64,000 nucleotides of DNA from NCBI GenBank assembly GCA_918262735.1, contig CAKJYJ010000009.1:28655-92654 (forward strand), given 5' to 3'. Numbering within the stretch: position 1 is the stretch's first letter; each line of letters opens with the position of its first letter. The notes beneath the pieces were generated by a model. The model did no database searches, was not told the origin of the DNA, and saw nothing but the letters and a program-made list of their open reading frames with translations. Positions 15,133 through 23,497 of this stretch are shown one piece after another. The stretch comes from Clostridiales bacterium (GTDB lineage: Bacteria > Bacillota > Clostridia > Christensenellales > UBA1242). Position numbers and translations under genes: made by a program.

Positions 15133-15906
15133 CTATCTAATATTTTCCCGCATTCCCTTTATTGCATTTTTCTCAAGCCTTGAAACCTGTGCCTGAGATA
15201 TCCCAATTGCATCAGAAACCTCAATTTGTGTTTTACCAATAAAATATCTTAAAAGCAAAATCTCCCGCTCTCGGCTACTCAATTTTCCAAGTGCAGATTT
15301 TAGTGATAATATTTCATTCATTGAATCGTCATCACACTTGGGATCATAAATTTGGTCAAGAACATGAACCCCGTCATCGCCATCATCATAAACAGGTTCG
15401 TTTAGGCTAACCGTATCGCTAATTGCATCTAGTGCATATGAAACGCTTTTTGTTGGCAATTCAAGGTCATTTGCTATTTCATCAATGCTTGGCTCTTTCC
15501 CGTTTTCTCTAGACAACTTTTCTCGTGATTGCAATGCCCTATATGCAATATCTCTCAAACTTCTTGAAACCCTAATGGAATTGTTATCTCGTAAATACCT
15601 TTTTATCTCTCCAATAATCATTGGAACGGCATAAGTTGAAAATTTAACGTTAAGGGACATGTCAAAATTATCAATGGCTTTCATAAGTCCAACACAGCCA
15701 ACCTGAAACATATCATCAGACTTTTCTTTCTTACCATAAAATCTTTGCACCACGCTTAAAACCAATCTTAAATTGGCAACAACAAATTCATCTCGTGCAA
15801 GTTCATCACCCTTTTTTATTCTCTTCAATAGTTCTTCCATTTCATAGTATTTTAGTTTTGGTAATGTGCTGGTATCCACGCCACAAACAACAACCCTATT
15901 TGCCAT
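15133..15906 (-). CDS. sigG: Sporulation sigma factor SigG
   Basis: 257 residues, the length of sigma-G. It directs late forespore transcription. Region 2 (RDEFVVANLRLVLSVV, then DDMFQVGCVGLMKAIDNFD) and region 4 (REREILLLRYFIGKTQIEV with a helix-turn-helix SQAQVSRLEK) are clear. The N terminus RVVVCGVDTSTLP matches the sigma-G/sigma-F branch. The Shine-Dalgarno GAGGGGAG lies 5 nt before the ATG. The sigE and spoIIGA genes lie directly upstream in the order found in spore formers. Confidence 0.93.
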   Translation of the reverse strand: MANRVVVCGVDTSTLPKLKYYEMEELLKRIKKGDELARDEFVVANLRLVLSVVQRFYGKKEKSDDMFQVGCVGLMKAIDNFDMSLNVKFSTYAVPMIIGEIKRYLRDNNSIRVSRSLRDIAYRALQSREKLSRENGKEPSIDEIANDLELPTKSVSYALDAISDTVSLNEPVYDDGDDGVHVLDQIYDPKCDDDSMNEILSLKSALGKLSSREREILLLRYFIGKTQIEVSDAIGISQAQVSRLEKNAIKGMRENIR

Positions 15907-16047
15907 AAAACTCCCCTCGTGAGATTATGATGAACTTAATTAGTTTTTTTATTCATTATGGCATCAGTTTTCAAAAATACAACAAAATAAGCAAAAATAA
16001 TATATTTTTTTGCGAATTTTACTCCAATTTTATCAATTTTGTTTCAA

Positions 16048-16773
16048 TTATATAACTTTTCTAATATCCTTTTTCATTTTAATTAATATCTTCTTTTCAA
16101 TTCTAGATATGTATGATTGTGAAATACCAAGTTCGTCAGCAACTTCTTTTTGCGTTTTTTCTCCGCCCCCTAAAAGTCCAAATCTAAGTATCATTATTTC
16201 TTTTTCTCTCACTCCAAGTTTATTAATTATTTCCCATAATATTTGTTGTTCTGATGACCTTTCCATGTCCCTTCCAAGTGTCTGTTTTTCATCATACAAA
16301 ACATCCTCAATTAAAAGTTCATTTCCGTCGCCATCACCACTAAGAGGCTCATCTAAACTCACCTCTGCTTTTAATTTGTTATTTTTTCTAAGTTGCATTA
16401 ATATTTCATTTTCAATACACCTAGAGGCATATGTCGCAAGTTTTATTTTTTTGTCATACTTATATGTTTGTACAGCCTTTATTAAACCAATTGCACCAAT
16501 TGATATTAAATCTTCAAACTCAATACCGGTGTTTTCATACTTCTTTGCAATATACACAACTAATCTTAAATTGTGCTCAATTAGTTTTTGTTTGGCAACC
16601 AAATTATTGTTTGCAATCTCATCCAAAAGAACCATTTCTTCCTCGGGCGATAGCGGGTTTGGCAATGCCTCGTTGCCACAGATATATAAAACAATATTCT
16701 CCGGCTTCTCTAAATAATTTGTATTTAATATTTTTCTGATTATATGTTTTATTCTATCGATAATTCTTTTCAT
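16048..16773 (-). CDS. sigE: Sporulation sigma factor SigE (pro-form)
   Basis: 241 residues. It controls early mother-cell transcription. The first 25 or so residues ([15 protein letters not shown]) are the basic amphipathic pro-sequence that is cleaved by Spo[15 protein letters not shown] follows, then region 2 ([35 protein letters not shown] written as its parts [12 protein letters not shown] and [14 protein letters not shown]) and region 4 with [13 protein letters not shown]. The gap to spoIIGA is 12 bases, as in the usual spoIIGA-sigE operon. Confidence 0.95.
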   Translation of the reverse strand: MKRIIDRIKHIIRKILNTNYLEKPENIVLYICGNEALPNPLSPEEEMVLLDEIANNNLVAKQKLIEHNLRLVVYIAKKYENTGIEFEDLISIGAIGLIKAVQTYKYDKKIKLATYASRCIENEILMQLRKNNKLKAEVSLDEPLSGDGDGNELLIEDVLYDEKQTLGRDMERSSEQQILWEIINKLGVREKEIMILRFGLLGGGEKTQKEVADELGISQSYISRIEKKILIKMKKDIRKVI

Positions 16774-16785
16774 ATAAATCCCCCT

Positions 16786-17610
16786 TTAAACAAAAGCGTT
16801 AATATTAAGCAACATATTACAATTAAAACTCTTTTCAAACCTAGAATAGCATAGCCCAAGCTTTGCATTTTTGAAATCTATCTTTTTCTCGCCCAGATTT
16901 ATTTCTAACAAATCCACATCAAACACCAGTATTCTACCCATCCCATTTGCAAACATTGAATTCACATAGTGAGGAAATTTTAATTGTTTGTAATTCTTTG
17001 TAATTAAATCTATGATTGATATTCCCTCATACAATTTTTCAAATAGTTTTGAATTGATTATAAAAACTGGCTCTTTGCACAAATCGTCTAACAGTGTGTT
17101 GCCACTATCTAAAAATGCAAAATCTTCAACCATCACACCACTATCTGTTATTGTTATTTTATAAACAAAATTATTAATTGCCGCTCTTTTGTTAATTGCC
17201 CTAACAACCAAATTTACCATATGATAGATTATAAATAACACAACAAGCAATGCGTACGTTGGTATTTTACTGTTGACATTTACCGTTCCATAAATCGAAT
17301 AATATAAAAATACAGTAAACCCACCATACAATGCTGTTAAAAAAATAAAACAAAGATACTTAGACACAAACCCATTTTTTTCAAAAACTATGGCACAAAT
17401 AATAACCCCCACCCCAATTCGGTATAAAACCATTTCAAAAATGGCAAATGTTAGCACTGGATATGTTATAGCGAATAATGCCCCTAGCAATGACGCAATG
17501 ATTAGTCTGATTTTTTTTACATAAACCTTTAACAGTTTGCTTGTTGTTAATAGTAATAAAAGTGTAACAAAAAAGTTTTCTAGTATACAGTCCTCAATAT
17601 ATACTTCCAT
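16786..17610 (-). CDS. spoIIGA: Sigma-E processing peptidase SpoIIGA
   Basis: 274 residues. About five N-terminal membrane helices (residues 5-135) are followed by a cytoplasmic domain with FLDSGNTLLDD, the aspartic-protease motif DSGN that cleaves pro-sigma-E. The Shine-Dalgarno GAGAGAAAA precedes the ATG. It sits directly upstream of sigE. Transcription is expected to depend on Spo0A; I did not identify a clear Spo0A box. Confidence 0.9.
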   Translation of the reverse strand: MEVYIEDCILENFFVTLLLLLTTSKLLKVYVKKIRLIIASLLGALFAITYPVLTFAIFEMVLYRIGVGVIICAIVFEKNGFVSKYLCFIFLTALYGGFTVFLYYSIYGTVNVNSKIPTYALLVVLFIIYHMVNLVVRAINKRAAINNFVYKITITDSGVMVEDFAFLDSGNTLLDDLCKEPVFIINSKLFEKLYEGISIIDLITKNYKQLKFPHYVNSMFANGMGRILVFDVDLLEINLGEKKIDFKNAKLGLCYSRFEKSFNCNMLLNINAFV

Positions 17611-17801
17611 TTTCTCTCACCAATAATGTTATAAAAAAACGAACGCCATTTTGCAATGCTTATTGTTACTGAAATTGTTTATTTATGTCTTTTTTTTACT
17701 AAAACATCATCACAAAAACAATTCATTAAAACACAAAAAAACAATACTAATTGTCTTTTTGTAATATTACTAAATATATTTGATTTTTTTTGAAATTTTT
17801 G

Positions 17802-17830
17802 TTGACATGGGCACCAATCTATGCTAATAT
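17802..17830 (+). promoter_or_regulatory. Promoter of tRNA-Lys(TTT)
   Basis: TTGACA at 17802 and TAATAT at 17825, 17-base spacer. The tRNA 5' end is 32 bases past the -10. Confidence 0.8.
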
Positions 17831-17862
17831 TACTGGGTCGTTAAAAACGGCAAACATTGTGT

Positions 17863-17938
17863 GGTTCACTAGCTCAGTTGGTAGAGCACTTGACTTTTAA
17901 TCAAGGGGTCGCGGGTTCGAACCCCGCGTGAGCCACCA
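17863..17938 (+). tRNA. tRNA-Lys(TTT)
   Basis: A 76-nt tRNA with acceptor GGTTCAC/GTGAGCC (one G-T pair), anticodon stem CTTGA/TCAAG, loop CTTTTAA (anticodon TTT) and encoded CCA. A 97-bp direct repeat starting inside its anticodon loop recurs 199 bp downstream. No ordinary terminator follows directly. Confidence 0.95.
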
Positions 17939-18097
17939 ATTTTTATTTAACCACAGGGTTTTGTTTAATTACTCTGCCCTTGATTAAAAGATATTGGGGT
18001 CCTTAAAAACGCATGTTTTTGGGGTGAGGATGCACCGAATGTTAAGCGATGGTTTTACAATATGGAAAAACCAAGCCATAAATTCGTGGGCAGACGA
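17899..18097 (+). mobile_element. Mini-island unit at tRNA-Lys(TTT)
   Basis: A 199-bp unit runs from the tRNA anticodon loop to the displaced copy. It holds the tRNA 3' part plus 57 bases of flank and then a divergent copy of the conserved core at 17996-18097. In the flank, CCCTTGATTAAAAG (17977-17990) is the exact reverse complement of the tRNA anticodon region 17894-17907. The crossover point here is the anticodon loop, not the T-loop as at the other loci. Confidence 0.55.
17996..18097 (+). ncRNA. Conserved three-hairpin core, copy 3 (divergent)
   Basis: GGGGTCC opens a 10-bp hairpin (CCTTAAAAAC with GTTTTTGGGG, GCAT loop), followed by TGAGGA. Hairpin 2 is TGGTTTT with AAAACCA. The sequence of both stems differs from the other copies but pairing is retained. 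Confidence 0.45.
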
Positions 18098-18194
18098 AAT
18101 CAAGGGGTCGCGGGTTCGAACCCCGCGTGAGCCACCAATTTTTATTTAACCACAGGGTTTTGTTCAATAACACTGCCCTTGATTAAAAGATATT
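18098..18194 (+). repeat. Displaced 97-bp copy of tRNA-Lys(TTT) 3' part and flank
   Basis: Same length as 17899-17995, with only about three substitutions, all in the flank; the tRNA part is identical. It includes the second copy of the inverted anticodon segment (18176-18189). It ends 16 bases before tRNA-Leu(TAG). Confidence 0.85.
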
Positions 18195-18210
18195 AACCTT
18201 TATTTAATAT

Positions 18211-18293
18211 GCGGACATGGCGGAACTGGCAGACGCGCTAGACTTAGGATCTAGTTCGAAAGAGTGGGGGTTCAAGTCCTCTTGTCCGCACCA
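18211..18293 (+). tRNA. tRNA-Leu(TAG)
   Basis: A class II tRNA of 83 nt. Acceptor GCGGACA/TGTCCGC, anticodon stem CTAGA/TCTAG, loop CTTAGGA (anticodon TAG), variable arm and encoded CCA. It may be cotranscribed with tRNA-Lys(TTT) through the repeat unit. Confidence 0.93.
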
Positions 18294-18298
18294 AAGAC

Positions 18299-18330
18299 GA
18301 GCAATCCGAACCATTTGGTTTGAGTTGCTC
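18299..18330 (+). terminator. Terminator of tRNA-Leu(TAG)
   Basis: GAGCAA..CCGAACC pairs with GGTTTG..TTGCTC around an ATTT loop and is followed by six T. Confidence 0.85.
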
Positions 18331-18336
18331 TTTTTT

Positions 18337-18630
18337 ATGAGTACCATAATCTTCATTAGGCACCACATAATCATAAGTGTTTTATATTTTTGAAATTGTT
18401 TAACACGATACTGAAAACAAAAAACTTTCGTCATTACACATAATAATATTGTTTACTTACAGATCAACCATTACCCATAATTCATTTTATCAGTTAGATA
18501 CAACGCTAAAAACAAAACGTTCATGTCTACAATATTAACATTAAATAATAACAAAAAACACCAAATGGGTTAGTCCCAAACAAAGAAAAATATAAAAAAC
18601 TAAAAAAGTGAAAATTATATGTTGCAAAAT
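18337..18630. other. Intergenic stretch without recognised gene
   Basis: About 300 AT-rich bases between the tRNA-Leu terminator and the promoter at 18635. An ORF here on the minus strand runs into the tRNA gene and is not credible. I see no other structure. Confidence 0.5.
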
Positions 18631-18634
18631 TTGG

Positions 18635-18640
18635 TATAAT
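18635..18640 (+). promoter_or_regulatory. Extended -10 promoter
   Basis: TGGTATAAT gives a perfect -10 with the TGN extension; no good -35 is visible. It is 36 bases before the ATG at 18676. Confidence 0.45.
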
Positions 18641-18675
18641 ACACTAAAATATTAGTCGAATTAAAAGGAGAAAAT

Positions 18676-19062
18676 ATGAAAAATTTTAAGTTTATTTGGA
18701 AAAATTTTGACACAATAAAACAAGGCTATGATTTGGCAACCCTAACAATTGAAATTCAAGATGGTGAGATAAATCCAACAATAACCTTCTCAACAGGAGA
18801 TAAGTTTGCATTCACAGTGATAGATAAAACATTTAAGAAAAACAATAAGGAAATGTTAGAAAAACTTTCAAAGGTCAAAATACCAGAAGAAAACATTGCT
18901 TCCGATGGTTGTGATGGGGATGCTTGGGAAATTGAAGTTGATGGTAAAGTCTTAAAGGGTTACTTAGATAGACCAAAGTGGCTGAACGAAATTAAAGAAA
19001 TAATTTGCTTTAACAATATTTTTGAATATGCGGAAAGTAAAATAAAATCTTACATTAGTTAA
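18676..19062 (+). CDS. Hypothetical protein in NADAR island
   Basis: 128 residues, soluble, with no signal peptide. The Shine-Dalgarno AAAAGGAG lies 6 nt before the ATG. The centre has a DGCDGDAWEIEVDG segment, strand-like and acidic. I do not recognise a family. It is the first of three small plus-strand genes in a minus-strand neighbourhood, next to a tRNA gene, so it may be acquired DNA. Confidence 0.6.
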   Translation: MKNFKFIWKNFDTIKQGYDLATLTIEIQDGEINPTITFSTGDKFAFTVIDKTFKKNNKEMLEKLSKVKIPEENIASDGCDGDAWEIEVDGKVLKGYLDRPKWLNEIKEIICFNNIFEYAESKIKSYIS

Positions 19063-19125
19063 TGTTATTCATAAATATTAATTTAATTATGGTAAGCGCG
19101 GATATAAAACTTAAAAGAGGATATT

Positions 19126-19593
19126 ATGATAAAAATTAACCATTACAAAACCGATATACAAAACTATATTAATGATATTTTTTGCTTAGATAACTTTTCG
19201 GCTTTTAGTGTTGTGATTGATGGTATTGAATACAAAACTGCAGAACACGCTTTTCAATCGTTAAAGTTTATTGAAAACAATAAGGGTGTATATGAAATGA
19301 TAAAAAATAGCCCATCGCCATATGTTGCTAGGGAATTAGCACATAAATACAAATCAACCCGCGACCCAGAGTGGTCTAACAAAAAGTATAAAGTCATGGA
19401 ATTGGTTTTAACTCAAAAAGCCTTGCAAAATGATTATGTTAAGGAAAAATTATTGGCAACTAACAATTCAGATATAATTGAAGATTGTTGGGCTGATGAT
19501 GATAAAGATTGGGGTTGTGGAATTGATGGCACTGGGCAAAACAATCTTGGCAAAATATGGATGGATATTAGAAAAAAAATAAACAGTCGTTAA
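19126..19593 (+). CDS. NADAR-domain protein (YbiA/RibX family)
   Basis: 155 residues. EYKTAEHAFQSLKF near residue 40, SPYVARELAHKY in the middle and the closing WGCGIDGTGQNNLGKIWMDIR are the NADAR signature. Family members are N-glycosidases: YbiA-type enzymes act on riboflavin-pathway intermediates, and others remove ADP-ribose from guanine. Which applies here cannot be told from sequence. The Shine-Dalgarno AGAGGA precedes the ATG. No rib genes are nearby. Its neighbours are two unknown small genes. Confidence 0.88.
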   Translation: MIKINHYKTDIQNYINDIFCLDNFSAFSVVIDGIEYKTAEHAFQSLKFIENNKGVYEMIKNSPSPYVARELAHKYKSTRDPEWSNKKYKVMELVLTQKALQNDYVKEKLLATNNSDIIEDCWADDDKDWGCGIDGTGQNNLGKIWMDIRKKINSR

Positions 19594-19641
19594 TTCACCA
19601 ACCCTCATATGCAAAACATAAGAAAAAATGGTTTTGGGGTA

Positions 19642-19670
19642 TTGCAATTCGTTATCTAATATGATATACT
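19642..19670 (+). promoter_or_regulatory. Promoter of the gene at 19697
   Basis: TTGCAA at 19642 and TATACT at 19665 with a 17-base spacer. Confidence 0.55.
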
Positions 19671-19696
19671 AGCGCCAGTTAAAAGTGAGGAATAAT

Positions 19697-20125
19697 ATGT
19701 TTATTGAAAAATTAACAAAAAATGAAGTTATAAAATTTTTTGACAAAGTTGTTTATAAGGAATGGCTTAATGATTGGAAAGAAAAAGGATTAGAGAATAT
19801 GTTCCTTAACATGGGATACGATTCAAGTAACATAAGAAACTATAAACAGACAGATAAAGCAATTAAGTTTAGTATACATGAAGTTTCTTTTATAATAACC
19901 GACTTTGATATGGTAAACAGTAAGACCATTCGATTTAGCGATAATATGCATAACGAACAATGGTTAAAATATATGTACGCCAAATTCGGTAATCAGTATG
20001 CAGAAGAATTCAAGAAATACCGTGAAATAAAAAAAGAAAAAGCAGTAAAAGATTATGAAAATGGTTTTAATTGTCAAACAAAAAAATACTGCAAATACTT
20101 TAACGAAAACAATTTATCTAAATAA
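19697..20125 (+). CDS. Hypothetical protein in NADAR island
   Basis: 142 residues from the ATG at 19697, which follows GTGAGGA; an in-frame GTG 12 bases upstream lies within the ribosome binding site. The protein is basic and Lys/Asn-rich, with a C-terminal CQTKKYCKYF. No family is recognised. It has its own promoter and ends at a bidirectional terminator at 20153. Confidence 0.55.
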   Translation: MFIEKLTKNEVIKFFDKVVYKEWLNDWKEKGLENMFLNMGYDSSNIRNYKQTDKAIKFSIHEVSFIITDFDMVNSKTIRFSDNMHNEQWLKYMYAKFGNQYAEEFKKYREIKKEKAVKDYENGFNCQTKKYCKYFNENNLSK

Positions 20126-20152
20126 TACTATTACCCATTAAATTTTCCCAAA

Positions 20153-20180
20153 AATCCCGACACAATAATGTGCCGGGATT
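20153..20180. terminator. Bidirectional terminator
   Basis: AATCCCGaCAC pairs with GTGcCGGGATT around a 6-base loop. T-runs flank both sides. It lies between the plus-strand gene at 19697 and the minus-strand hydrolase. Confidence 0.8.
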
Positions 20181-20210
20181 TTTATAATATTTACACTTAC
20201 AAAGAATTTT

Positions 20211-21140
20211 TTATAATTGTTCAATTTGATGATTAATCCATGCAAGAACATCATTAAAAAACTCGTTTGCTATTAGCGGAATTTCATTATGGAGTTCATG
20301 ACGGGCATCCTCATACAGTTTTAATTGCAAGTTAATGTGGTCTGTTTTTTCCAACCTTGTAAAAACTTCAGAAACCCCCGTCCCATATTGACCAACAGGG
20401 TCACAAACGCCAGATGCCAAAAAAATTGGAAGTTCTTTTTTTATTTTTTTGAACCATTTGTTTGAGCTAACAAATTTTAATGTGGAAATCATGTCTTTAT
20501 ATGCACCAAGAGTAAATCTAAATCCACATTTAGGGTCATTCAAATACTCTTGAAACTTAACTGGATTTGAAGTCACCCACTCCCTGCCAGTCTCAACCTT
20601 ATCAACATATTTGTAATATGTTTTAGTACTTAATTCTTCAATCTTATTAGCATAACCCTCTTTGCCCTTAAACATAATTAAAAAGTTTAGCAAAAGAAGA
20701 GCAAAATTCGTTCCAGCCACCTTGCCAGAAGTTCCAAGAAGCATCAAGCCATTGAGTTCTTCTGGATACCTGTATGCATAAAGCCGTGCAAAAAAACTAC
20801 CCATTGAATGGCCAATCAAAAAGAATGGAATATCCTTGTATTGTTCTTTAATTATATTCGTCATAGTATGTAGGTCTTCCAAAACATATTTGGGTCCATT
20901 TTTCTTTGCAAAAAAACCATACTTGGTATTTTTACCAGTTTCACCATGCCCCAAATCATCACAGCCACAAACAACAACGCTCTCATTATTTAAGCGTTCA
21001 ATTAAATCGTTATATCTTAAAATATGATCCATCATGCCGTGTGTGATTTGAACAATAGCTCGTGGTTTGTTCTTTGGTCTAAAAATATAGTAATATATTT
21101 TTGTTTTTCCATCAGCAGAAATAAAGGTGTTTGTTTCCAT
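20211..21140 (-). CDS. Alpha/beta hydrolase (lysophospholipase/monoacylglycerol lipase-like)
   Basis: 309 residues. QITHGMMDHI carries the oxyanion HG motif. GHSMGSFFARLYAYRYP is the nucleophile elbow with the serine near residue 115, LASGVCDPVGQYG holds the acid, and DARHELHNE the catalytic His. This is the pattern of cytoplasmic serine hydrolases that cleave monoacylglycerols or lysophospholipids. The Shine-Dalgarno GGAGAG is close to the ATG. Monocistronic. Confidence 0.85.
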   Translation of the reverse strand: METNTFISADGKTKIYYYIFRPKNKPRAIVQITHGMMDHILRYNDLIERLNNESVVVCGCDDLGHGETGKNTKYGFFAKKNGPKYVLEDLHTMTNIIKEQYKDIPFFLIGHSMGSFFARLYAYRYPEELNGLMLLGTSGKVAGTNFALLLLNFLIMFKGKEGYANKIEELSTKTYYKYVDKVETGREWVTSNPVKFQEYLNDPKCGFRFTLGAYKDMISTLKFVSSNKWFKKIKKELPIFLASGVCDPVGQYGTGVSEVFTRLEKTDHINLQLKLYEDARHELHNEIPLIANEFFNDVLAWINHQIEQL

Positions 21141-21250
21141 AACTCTCCGTATTACTTTTCACCAAAAGTATATTTGACATTTTTTTAATTCTAACACAAA
21201 AAACACAATATTCCAACAAGATTTATAACTTTACAAACATTATATCTCAC

Positions 21251-22387
21251 TCACTTAGTAATCATATTTTTATTGAGCTTATCACCCATACCAAACCGTT
21301 CCAGCACATGTGAAGTATATGTATATTTATACTTATTTTTGCATATATATTCTTTTTCTGATATTTCTATCAACCTATCTAGCAAGGCTCCAAAGTCATA
21401 CTTAAACCTCCACAAATAATTTGCATATGAACCGGGAATTGTGTTTATTTCATTAACATACACCTTTTTATTTTTATCATCTAACAAAAAGTCTATTCTA
21501 ACTATTCCAGAGCACCCAAGCAACTTAAAAACCTTTACACTTAATGATTTTATTTTGTTGTCAATATCTTCTGAAATGTGCACATCAACAGTCTTGCTTT
21601 GGTTGGTACTTTTTTGCATATATTTTTCATTAAAGCCCAAAAATGTTTTCCAGCCCCTAGGCTCTTCTAAAACAGAGACCTCAACATCATCTCCACAACC
21701 CAAAACCGAACAGTTTATCTCTCTTAAATTTGCAATAACCTGCTCTAATATTATTTTTTTATCAAAATTTAATGCTATTTTTATATTTTTTATTAATTCC
21801 TCTCTGTTATTTGAAACATTTATACCAATTGAACTTCCCAAGTTTGCAGGCTTAACAATTATTGGATATCCCAACTTTTTCTCAGTTAGGCTCAATTGTG
21901 CATCATCACAAATAAAACCCTCACCCACACAACAATATTTTGCGCATGGGATACCATTTGCCCTAAAAATATCTTTCATTATTACCTTATCCATTCCAAC
22001 ACCAGATGCAACAACACCACTCCCAACATATGGAATATCTGCAAGTTCTAAAATTCCAGCAAGCGTTCCATCTTCGCCATTAAGCCCATGCATACAATTA
22101 ATTGCCACATCAATTCTATGCAGTTTTTTAAAACCAAAACGGGATTTTTTAATTATAAATTTATCAAAAAAACCGCCAACAATATTAATGCCACCAACTT
22201 TATTATTTGCATAATTATAAATGCTTAAATAGTCATTTGGAATAATCCATGAATTATTTTTTGTTATGTATATTGGAAATATTTTATACTTATTTTTGTC
22301 CAAACTTCTCATAACTTGTATTGCAGTTATTATCGATATATCATGTTCAGAGGATTTTCCCCCATAAAAAATAGCAAGATTTTTCAT
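21251..22387 (-). CDS. ddl: D-alanine--D-alanine ligase
   Basis: 378 residues. It joins two D-alanines for peptidoglycan precursors, using ATP. FYGGKSSEHDISI is the N-terminal Ddl signature. PIIVKPANLGSSIGI is the ATP-grasp loop, and RIDFLLDDKNKKVYVNEINTIPG would carry the metal ligands (RIDFLLDD and NEINTIPG). The Shine-Dalgarno GGGAGTAA precedes the ATG. It lies 13 bases downstream of the ndoA toxin gene, so they are probably cotranscribed. In Bacillus the related toxin lies beside alr instead. Confidence 0.95.
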   Translation of the reverse strand: MKNLAIFYGGKSSEHDISIITAIQVMRSLDKNKYKIFPIYITKNNSWIIPNDYLSIYNYANNKVGGINIVGGFFDKFIIKKSRFGFKKLHRIDVAINCMHGLNGEDGTLAGILELADIPYVGSGVVASGVGMDKVIMKDIFRANGIPCAKYCCVGEGFICDDAQLSLTEKKLGYPIIVKPANLGSSIGINVSNNREELIKNIKIALNFDKKIILEQVIANLREINCSVLGCGDDVEVSVLEEPRGWKTFLGFNEKYMQKSTNQSKTVDVHISEDIDNKIKSLSVKVFKLLGCSGIVRIDFLLDDKNKKVYVNEINTIPGSYANYLWRFKYDFGALLDRLIEISEKEYICKNKYKYTYTSHVLERFGMGDKLNKNMITK

Positions 22388-22400
22388 ATATTACTCCCTG

Positions 22401-22799
22401 CTATTTATATGCATATTCACTATTGTTTGACACGGTTTCAAAAAATCCCAGGCTTATTAAAAGTGCCCTCTCCACTTCTTTCATTTTTTTTGCCCCTATG
22501 TATGACAACCTTTCTTTTATTCTTTGTTTATCAATTGTTCTTATCTGTTCCAGCAAACAAACTGAGTCTTTTGGTAGGTTATATTCACACGCCCCAAGTT
22601 CAATGTGGGTTGGTATTTTTGCTTTGCTGAGCCTACTTGTTATTGCACACACAATTATTGTTGGCGAATACTTATTTCCAATATCATTCTGTAAAACAAG
22701 CACTGGTCTAACACCGCCCTGCTCACTTCCAATAACCGGGCTTAAATCAGCATAATATATTTCTCCCCTTTTAATTATTCCAACCCCTTTTGTTTCCAT
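22401..22799 (-). CDS. ndoA: NdoA/MazF-type endoribonuclease toxin
   Basis: 132 residues. [21 protein letters not shown] and RPVLVLQND are the conserved start of MazF/EndoA ([12 protein letters not shown]...[10 protein letters not shown]). The family cleaves mRNA at short motifs. The Shine-Dalgarno AAAGGAA precedes the ATG. It overlaps the preceding small gene by 25 nt. Chromosomal NdoA is near-universal in Bacillota and usually has a ribbon-helix-helix antitoxin; the neighbour here does not look like one. Confidence 0.93.
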   Translation of the reverse strand: METKGVGIIKRGEIYYADLSPVIGSEQGGVRPVLVLQNDIGNKYSPTIIVCAITSRLSKAKIPTHIELGACEYNLPKDSVCLLEQIRTIDKQRIKERLSYIGAKKMKEVERALLISLGFFETVSNNSEYAYK

Positions 22800-22999
22800 A
22801 ATTCCTTTTCATATTTTATATAATCTATGGACTCGGCAGCATCAAAAAGTCTTCTATCTTCAAAATCATACCCAGAATATCCACATACCATCATATGCAT
22901 ATCATCTAAATTTGGTAATTCATAGTGAGTTAAAACATCTATTACTGAAAATCCCTTAACCACACGACAAAATTCTTTTTTATACTTATTAAAATCCAT
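22775..22999 (-). CDS. Small protein coupled to ndoA, candidate antitoxin
   Basis: 74 residues from the ATG at 22999 (GGAG 9 nt upstream). It starts [19 protein letters not shown] and is helical and acidic toward the C terminus ([13 protein letters not shown]). It overlaps the toxin start, the usual position of an antitoxin. It does not show the short ribbon-helix-helix pattern of EndoAI/MazE. The antitoxin role is inferred from position only. Confidence 0.5.
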   Translation of the reverse strand: MDFNKYKKEFCRVVKGFSVIDVLTHYELPNLDDMHMMVCGYSGYDFEDRRLFDAAESIDYIKYEKELWKQKGLE

Positions 23000-23184
23000 T
23001 CTAATTATCTCCATAAATAATTTGTTCAAACTTAGTATGTGAGAAGTATTTTTTTATATTCCGAATAATAATGTTGAATTATGTAGTTTTGTTAGAATAA
23101 AAAATATACATTTATATATTTTGATATATATTTTTTAGCAAATAAGCAAATGCAATAAAAATATGGAAATTTATTAAATTTTTA

Positions 23185-23213
23185 TTGACAAAATAATAAC
23201 ATAATGCTATGAT
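23185..23213 (+). promoter_or_regulatory. Promoter of the tRNA-Gly-Arg operon
   Basis: TTGACA at 23185 and TATGAT at 23208 with a 17-base spacer, 13 bases before tRNA-Gly. Confidence 0.8.
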
Positions 23214-23226
23214 AGTAACGTTTTAT

Positions 23227-23300
23227 GCGGGTGTAGCTCAGTGGTAGAGCCCCAGCCTTCCAAGCTGGTTGCGAGGGTCCGATTCCCTTCACCCGCTCCA
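23227..23300 (+). tRNA. tRNA-Gly(TCC)
   Basis: A 74-nt tRNA with acceptor GCGGGTG/CACCCGC, anticodon loop CTTCCAA (anticodon TCC) and encoded CCA. It is followed after 21 bases by tRNA-Arg. Confidence 0.95.
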
Positions 23301-23321
23301 TTATTTTAATAATATCCACAT

Positions 23322-23398
23322 GCTTCAGTAGCTCAGCTGGATAGAGCAGCGCCCTTCTAAGGCGAAGGTCGGGGGTTCGAATCCCTCCTGGAGCACCA
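23322..23398 (+). tRNA. tRNA-Arg(TCT)
   Basis: A 77-nt tRNA with acceptor GCTTCAG/CTGGAGC, anticodon loop CTTCTAA (anticodon TCT) and encoded CCA. A 23-base exact copy of its 3' end occurs at 23632. Confidence 0.94.
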
Positions 23399-23404
23399 AA
23401 AAAG

Positions 23405-23434
23405 AAGTACAAATGTTACAATAAGATTTGTACT
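23405..23434 (+). terminator. Terminator after tRNA-Arg
   Basis: AAGTACAAAT/ATTTGTACTT, 10-bp stem with a 10-base loop, then T-rich sequence. Confidence 0.8.
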
Positions 23435-23497
23435 TTTTTAATACAGTTTTTATATGGATTCGAACGTGTGCGTTAAAAAAAGGCGGGTGTAAAAATA

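Noticed and set aside
16010-16739. Long plus-strand ORFs opposite sigE
   Set aside because: Antisense shadows of a clear sigma factor gene.
18204-18434. Minus-strand ORF of 76 codons across tRNA-Leu(TAG)
   Set aside because: It reads through the tRNA antisense and its terminator; no start signal.
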